A stretch of 37,273 bases of DNA from Solirubrobacterales bacterium (GTDB lineage Bacteria; Actinomycetota; Thermoleophilia; Solirubrobacterales; Solirubrobacteraceae). Position 1 is the stretch's first letter; every line of letters starts with the position of its first letter. The notes under the pieces were generated by a model. That model was not told where the DNA came from, did no database searches, and was given only the letters and a program-made list of their open reading frames with translations. This document shows positions 32,825-37,273 of this stretch, one piece after another. Location of the stretch: NCBI GenBank assembly GCA_025964355.1, contig JAOPZB010000080.1, forward strand, positions 1-37,273, written 5' to 3'. The translations under genes were made by a program, and so were the position numbers.

Positions 32825-32852
32825 GGCCCATTGCCGTCAGCGAGGAGAACCG

Positions 32853-34079
32853 ATGGACTTCCAGCCGAGCGAGCGCTGTTCCGAATTCAAAGAGCGCCTC
32901 ACGTCGTTCATGGACGAGCACGTCTACCCGGCCGAGGCGATCTACGAGCAGCAGCTGCTCGCATCGGGCGACCCTCATCATCAGCCGGCGGTGATGGAGG
33001 AGCTCAAGCAGCAGGCGCGCGACGCCGGGCTGTGGAACATGTTCCTTCCCGACCCCGACCACGGCGCGGGACTGTCCAACAGCGACTACGCGCCGCTCGC
33101 CGAGATCCTCGGGCGATCGCACATCGCATCCGAGGCATGCAACTGCTCTGCGCCGGACACCGGCAACATGGAGGTGCTCAACCAGTTCGCGACGCCCGAG
33201 CAGAAGGAGCGATGGCTCATGCCGCTGCTCGACGGCGAGATCCGCTCCGCGTTCGCGATGACCGAGCCGGACGTCGCGAGCTCAGACGCGACGAACATCG
33301 CCATGCGCATCGAGCGCGACGGCGAGGACTATGTCCTCAACGGACGCAAGTGGTGGACGTCCAACGCACTGCACCCCAACTGCCGGATCATGATCGTGAT
33401 GGGCAAGACGGCTGGGTGGGAGTCCAGTCCCGCGCCGGTCCACAAGCAGCAGAGCATGATCCTCGTGCCACTCGACACGCCCGGCGTGAGCATCCTCCGC
33501 GGCCTCCCGGTGTTCGGATATCAGGACCAGGAGGGCCACGCCGAAGTCGACTTCGCAGACGTGCGCGTCCCGGCCTCCAACCTGATCGCCGGGGAGGGCG
33601 ACGGCTTCATGATCGCCCAGGCGCGGCTGGGCCCGGGGCGCATCCATCACTGCATGCGCGCGCTCGGCGCCGCGGAGCGAGCGCTGGAAGCGATGTGCCG
33701 CCGTGCGGTCAGCCGCGTGACGTTCGGTCAGCCGATCGCCATGCGCGGCAACATCCAGGACTGGATCGCCGAGTCGCGCATCGAGATCGAGATGGCCCGC
33801 CTGCTGACGCTCAAGGCCGCCTGGATGATGGACACGGTCGGCAACCGCCAGGCGCGCACGGAGATCGCTGCGATAAAGGTGGCCGCGCCGAATGTCGCGC
33901 TCAAGGTCGTCGACCGCGCCATTCAGGTACACGGCGGCGGCGGTGTCTCCGACGACTTCACGCTCGCGTGGGCGTACGCGCACCTGCGCACCCTGCGCCT
34001 CGCCGACGGCCCCGATGAGGTCCACAAGCTGTCCATCGCCCGCCGCGAGCTGGCCCCCTACATACCCCGGGAGGCATGA
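32853..34079 (+). CDS. Acyl-CoA dehydrogenase family protein
   Basis: This FAD enzyme oxidises acyl-CoA to 2-enoyl-CoA. The 408 residues contain the three ACAD domains: the helical N-terminal domain ([21 protein letters not shown]), the central beta domain with [16 protein letters not shown] and [12 protein letters not shown], and the C-terminal helical domain with [20 protein letters not shown] and [17 protein letters not shown]. It is most like the ACAD10/11 branch. The exact catalytic base and chain length cannot be set from motifs alone. GAGGAGA lies 4 bases before ATG 32853. It is divergent from purM. Confidence 0.92.
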   Translation: MDFQPSERCSEFKERLTSFMDEHVYPAEAIYEQQLLASGDPHHQPAVMEELKQQARDAGLWNMFLPDPDHGAGLSNSDYAPLAEILGRSHIASEACNCSAPDTGNMEVLNQFATPEQKERWLMPLLDGEIRSAFAMTEPDVASSDATNIAMRIERDGEDYVLNGRKWWTSNALHPNCRIMIVMGKTAGWESSPAPVHKQQSMILVPLDTPGVSILRGLPVFGYQDQEGHAEVDFADVRVPASNLIAGEGDGFMIAQARLGPGRIHHCMRALGAAERALEAMCRRAVSRVTFGQPIAMRGNIQDWIAESRIEIEMARLLTLKAAWMMDTVGNRQARTEIAAIKVAAPNVALKVVDRAIQVHGGGGVSDDFTLAWAYAHLRTLRLADGPDEVHKLSIARRELAPYIPREA

Positions 34080-34233
34080 CCTCTCGGGCCGCCACGCGGG
34101 GCCGCTCGAGGCGGGTACGGCGCATCGGTCAAACGGCTAGTCCTGACTGGCGCCTGGCAAAACGGGTAGAGCGGGGAGGCCGGGCGCGCGGGCGCCGGGC
34201 CTACGTAAACGAGGGAAGAAGAGGCTCGATCGC

Positions 34234-37200
34234 ATGACGCAGCGTCGCCTGATCGCCGTGCAAAAAGCGCTCGTGGGCGCGCTGCTCGCTTGCGCGCTGT
34301 CCGCGCTCGCGGCGTCCTCTGCGTTCGGCTGGGCCCCGCCTGCGAAATGGGAAGCGGGCACCTGCAACGGCACCCAGCTCACGGTCAAAAATTGCGAATA
34401 CACGAGCCCGCCGAGCGTGTTCTACACCCAGGCCGCAGGGCACCCGTCCTGGGGGCTGACCGCCTTCGAAGTCGCCCACACCGGCTCGGGGGAAAGCCGC
34501 AGACCCGATGAAACGCTCAAACGAATCCGGGTCGACGTCCCCCCCGGCCTGGCCGCGGACCCGCAGGCACTGCCCACCTGCAGCCGCGCGGAATTCACTG
34601 CAAACGCCTGCAGTCCGCTCACGAAAGCCGGGTTCGTCGAACTCGAAGCGTTCGTCGGCGCGCCGGTCGAAAAAGTCCTGAAACTCGAAGGGAACGTCTA
34701 CAACCTCGAACAGGAGCCGGGCCTGCCGCTGCTGTTCGGGATCGAAGTCAAAGGCGTCCCACCGCTCGTCGAAAACACGCAGCTGCTGCTCGAAGGGCAC
34801 GTGAGCTACGCCAGGGAACCGGCGCTGGAAGCGCGCGGTGTCCCCTCCGGCGACTTCCACGAGTGGTTCCAGATCGACAATATTCCGCCGGAAGTCACTG
34901 TGAAACTCGGCCCCCTGCCGATTGAACTCGCCAAAGCGAAACTGCAGACCCTCAAGTCGAAGCTGTTCTTCGACGGCCACGCCGGCCACGGCAACTTCCT
35001 GACGCTGCCCAGCGAATGCGGCCCGCCGAGCAAGTCGACCTCCTACATCGAACTCGAAGACGAAAAACACGAGGTCGTAAGCGCGCCCACCGTGCCGCCC
35101 GTCGGAGTCGACGGCTGCAAAAACGTCCCCTTCAACCCGACCGCACAGGTCAAACCGCAGACCTCCGGCTACGACCAGCCGGATGGCGCGATCACCGACG
35201 TGCTGGTCCCCCAGAACGAAGGCGAAAACGAAATCAATACGGCTGACATCGTCTCGGGCCACGCGCTGTTCCCCGAAGGCCTGACGCTCAACCCCTCCGC
35301 CGCGCACGGCCTCGAAGCGTGCTCGCCCGCGCTCGTCCACTTCGAAAGCAAAGAAGCCGCGCAGTGCCCTGCGGGCTCGCGGATCGGCAGCGTCAACATC
35401 GAAACGGACCTGCCGAAAGGGTCGCTCACCGGCGGTGTCTACCTCGCCGCGCCGAACGGCACACCGATCACCGGTCCGCCGTACGCGACCTACATCGTGG
35501 CCGAAAGCGTCTACGACGTGAAGGTCAAGGTCGAAGCGACCGTCACGCCCGACCCCACCACGGGGCGCCTGAAAGTCGACGTCGTGAACAGCGCCGCGCA
35601 CCCCTTCAACCTGCCGCAGCTGCCGTTCAGCCGCGCCACTCTGACGCTCAACGGAGGGCCGCGCGCACCGCTCGCGAACCCACTCAGCTGCGTCGTGGGC
35701 AACACCGAATCTGACTTCATCGCCTACTCGGGCGAAGGCATCCTCAAAGAGTTCCAGCCGGCGTTCCCGTTCGCGGCCACCGACTGCCCCGCCGCGATCC
35801 CGTTCTCGCTCAGCCAGTCGACGAGCCAGACCAGCAACACCGCCGGCGCCTTCACGAGCTTCACCTTCAACCTCGGCCGCGCCGACGGCCAGCAGAACCT
35901 CGCCAGCGTGCAGACGACGCTGCCCGCCGGCCTGGTCGGCCTGATCCCGTCGGTGCCGCTGTGCCCCGAACCTGGAGCGAACGTCGGCACCTGCCCGGCC
36001 AGCAGCCAGATCGGCACGGCATCCGCGACCGCCGGCGTCGGCGGTGAACCGTTCGGCTTCTCCGGTCCGGTGTACCTGACAGGACCGACCAACGGCGCAC
36101 CCTACGGCCTCTCGATCCCGATCGAGGCGGCGGCGGGGCCGTTCGACCTCGGGCGCGTCGAGACGCGTGTGGCGGTCGGCGTCGACCCGCATAGCGCTCG
36201 CGTGATAGCGACTGCGACCCTGCCGCGGATTGTGGGCGGGGTGCCCCTGCACCTGCGCGGCATCAGCGTCGCGGTCAACCGCCCGAGCTTCCTGTTGAAC
36301 CCCACGTTCTGCGGCCAGCTGGCCACGGACTCGAAGCTGACCTCCACCTTCAACGCCTCGCAGATCGCCTCAAGCCAGTTCGGCGTGACGAACTGCGGGG
36401 CGCTGGCCTTCAAGCCCTCGTTCAAGGTCGCGAGCAGCACCAAGACCTCCAAAGCGAATGGTGCCCCCCTGAAGGTCAACCTCACGCAGGGTGCCCACCA
36501 GGCGAACATCCGCTCGGTCTTCACGCAGCTGCCACTCCAGCTCCCGTCGCGCCTGACGACCCTCCAGAAAGCATGTCCGCAGGCCACCTTCGAAGCCAAC
36601 CCGGCGAGTTGTCCGGCGACCTCCGTGGTGGGCAGCGCGACGGCCGTGACGCCGGTGCTCCCGGGCAGCGTCACCGGTCCCGCCTACCTCGTCTCCCACG
36701 CTGCCGAGGCGTTCCCCAACCTCGTCCTCGTGCTGCAGGACGGCGGCGTGCGCGTGATCCTGGAAGGCACGACGGACATCAAAAAGGGCATCACCACCTC
36801 GACGTTCGCCTCGGTCCCCGACGTCCCGGTGTCGAGCTTCTCGCTCTCGCTGCCGACAGGACCGCACTCGGCGCTGGCCGCCTACGGCAACCTCTGCGCG
36901 CACAGCCTGATAATGCCCACGGTCATCACAGCGCAGAGCGGAGCGCAGTTCAAGCAGAGCACGAAGATCGCCGTGGCCGGGTGTGGCATCAGGATCGTGC
37001 GCCGCAAGCTCGTCGGCCACACGCTGCGGATCACCGTCCAGACGCCAGCCGCCGGGCGGATCACCGTCACCGGCAGGAACCTGAAGACCGCCAAGCGAAG
37101 CGTCCGCAAGGCGACCACGACCACGTTGCGGGTTCGCCTCGGACGAGCCGCGGTGAGCGCGCTGAAAGCACATCGCCGCCTGAAGATCAAGGTGCGCGTC

Positions 37201-37269
37201 AAGTTCGCTCCCCGCCAGAAGGGTGAAGCCCGCTCGACAGCCTCCACCACGGTCAGCGTCAAACGCTGA
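34234..37269 (+). CDS. Large secreted four-repeat protein, unknown function
   Basis: The 1011 residues begin with a signal peptide (8-32, AVQKALVGALLACALSALAAS). Four degenerate repeats of about 200-240 residues start near 100, 344, 560 and 764. Each opens with L/VPxGL, then a Cys, then (in three of four) CPAxSxxGxAxA and a G-VYL strand. In repeat 1 CSPLTKAG replaces the CPAxS motif. The C-terminal 90 residues are a very basic beta domain (RITVTGRNLKTAKRSVRK). There is no sortase motif or membrane anchor. The ribosome-binding site GAAGAAGAGG lies about 10 bases before ATG 34234. Glutamate codons are 36 GAA to 4 GAG up to about 36110 and mixed afterwards. The gene is complete, ending 4 bases from the window edge. 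Confidence 0.82.
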   Translation: MTQRRLIAVQKALVGALLACALSALAASSAFGWAPPAKWEAGTCNGTQLTVKNCEYTSPPSVFYTQAAGHPSWGLTAFEVAHTGSGESRRPDETLKRIRVDVPPGLAADPQALPTCSRAEFTANACSPLTKAGFVELEAFVGAPVEKVLKLEGNVYNLEQEPGLPLLFGIEVKGVPPLVENTQLLLEGHVSYAREPALEARGVPSGDFHEWFQIDNIPPEVTVKLGPLPIELAKAKLQTLKSKLFFDGHAGHGNFLTLPSECGPPSKSTSYIELEDEKHEVVSAPTVPPVGVDGCKNVPFNPTAQVKPQTSGYDQPDGAITDVLVPQNEGENEINTADIVSGHALFPEGLTLNPSAAHGLEACSPALVHFESKEAAQCPAGSRIGSVNIETDLPKGSLTGGVYLAAPNGTPITGPPYATYIVAESVYDVKVKVEATVTPDPTTGRLKVDVVNSAAHPFNLPQLPFSRATLTLNGGPRAPLANPLSCVVGNTESDFIAYSGEGILKEFQPAFPFAATDCPAAIPFSLSQSTSQTSNTAGAFTSFTFNLGRADGQQNLASVQTTLPAGLVGLIPSVPLCPEPGANVGTCPASSQIGTASATAGVGGEPFGFSGPVYLTGPTNGAPYGLSIPIEAAAGPFDLGRVETRVAVGVDPHSARVIATATLPRIVGGVPLHLRGISVAVNRPSFLLNPTFCGQLATDSKLTSTFNASQIASSQFGVTNCGALAFKPSFKVASSTKTSKANGAPLKVNLTQGAHQANIRSVFTQLPLQLPSRLTTLQKACPQATFEANPASCPATSVVGSATAVTPVLPGSVTGPAYLVSHAAEAFPNLVLVLQDGGVRVILEGTTDIKKGITTSTFASVPDVPVSSFSLSLPTGPHSALAAYGNLCAHSLIMPTVITAQSGAQFKQSTKIAVAGCGIRIVRRKLVGHTLRITVQTPAAGRITVTGRNLKTAKRSVRKATTTTLRVRLGRAAVSALKAHRRLKIKVRVKFAPRQKGEARSTASTTVSVKR

Positions 37270-37273
37270 CGGC

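Noticed and set aside
32811-33122. N-terminal extension of PurM by 104 codons
   Set aside because: It overlaps the start of the divergent acyl-CoA dehydrogenase gene. The TAGGAT box and the family start support ATG 32810.
34201-36252. Long minus-strand open frame of 683 codons opposite the secreted repeat protein
   Set aside because: It is antisense to a gene with a signal peptide and repeats. Its translation is charged low-complexity sequence without motifs, as expected from high-GC third positions.
1-37273. tRNA, rRNA, CRISPR arrays, insertion sequences, attachment sites
   Set aside because: I looked for T-loop motifs, regularly spaced direct repeats, transposase motifs and terminal inverted repeats and found none convincing. 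Covariance-model searches would be needed to exclude small RNAs.

Overview
The window looks like chromosomal DNA of a high-GC actinomycete. Gene content and protein style point to class Thermoleophilia (Solirubrobacterales and relatives): a six-gene Mce/MlaD operon, a LexA-controlled ImuB/DnaE2 mutasome, a mycobacterial-type fused fatty acyl-CoA reductase, many acyl-CoA enzymes, and large secreted proteins built of beta-rich repeats. This placement is an inference from gene content; there is no rRNA in the window. I saw no tRNA, CRISPR array, insertion sequence or prophage gene.

Left third (1-13161). A 5' fragment of uvrC, a three-helix membrane protein and an ABC-F ATPase lie on the minus strand. 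From 3146 to 9464 the plus strand carries a tiny membrane protein, a crotonase, a fused acyl-CoA reductase, a two-gene ABC-2 exporter, a metallo-beta-lactamase-fold hydrolase and a hotdog thioesterase. Two aldo/keto reductases (minus) flank a two-domain VOC protein and a SAM methyltransferase (plus). Many of these genes have a TANNNT hexamer 6-10 bases before the start codon and no Shine-Dalgarno sequence, which suggests leaderless transcription.

Middle (13197-18415). imuB, a DUF6504-like gene and dnaE2 form a tight minus-strand operon for SOS mutagenesis. A perfect GAAC-N4-GTTC LexA box overlaps the -10 of a promoter whose -35 overlaps the stop codon of the preceding gene. No imuA is present.

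Right half (18412-30499). A translationally coupled minus-strand operon reads, in transcription order: MCE protein, peptidoglycan lytic transglycosylase with degenerate LytM and peptidase-like parts, five more MCE proteins, then an MlaF/Mkl-type ATPase. This gives the six MCE subunits of a hetero-hexameric lipid-transport tube plus its motor. The YrbE/MlaE permeases are not in the window. Upstream are a secreted single-repeat protein, a PurM-type AIR synthase and, divergently, an acyl-CoA dehydrogenase.

Right end (34234-37269). A 1011-residue secreted protein has four degenerate repeats of the same unit seen once in the secreted protein at 30620-31390. The MCE and secreted genes prefer GAA for glutamate, while the metabolic and repair genes prefer GAG; the 1011-residue gene changes class part-way through. 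The recurring theme is envelope lipid handling: acyl-CoA reduction, hydration, dehydrogenation and thioesterolysis alongside an Mce importer equipped with its own cell-wall hydrolase.
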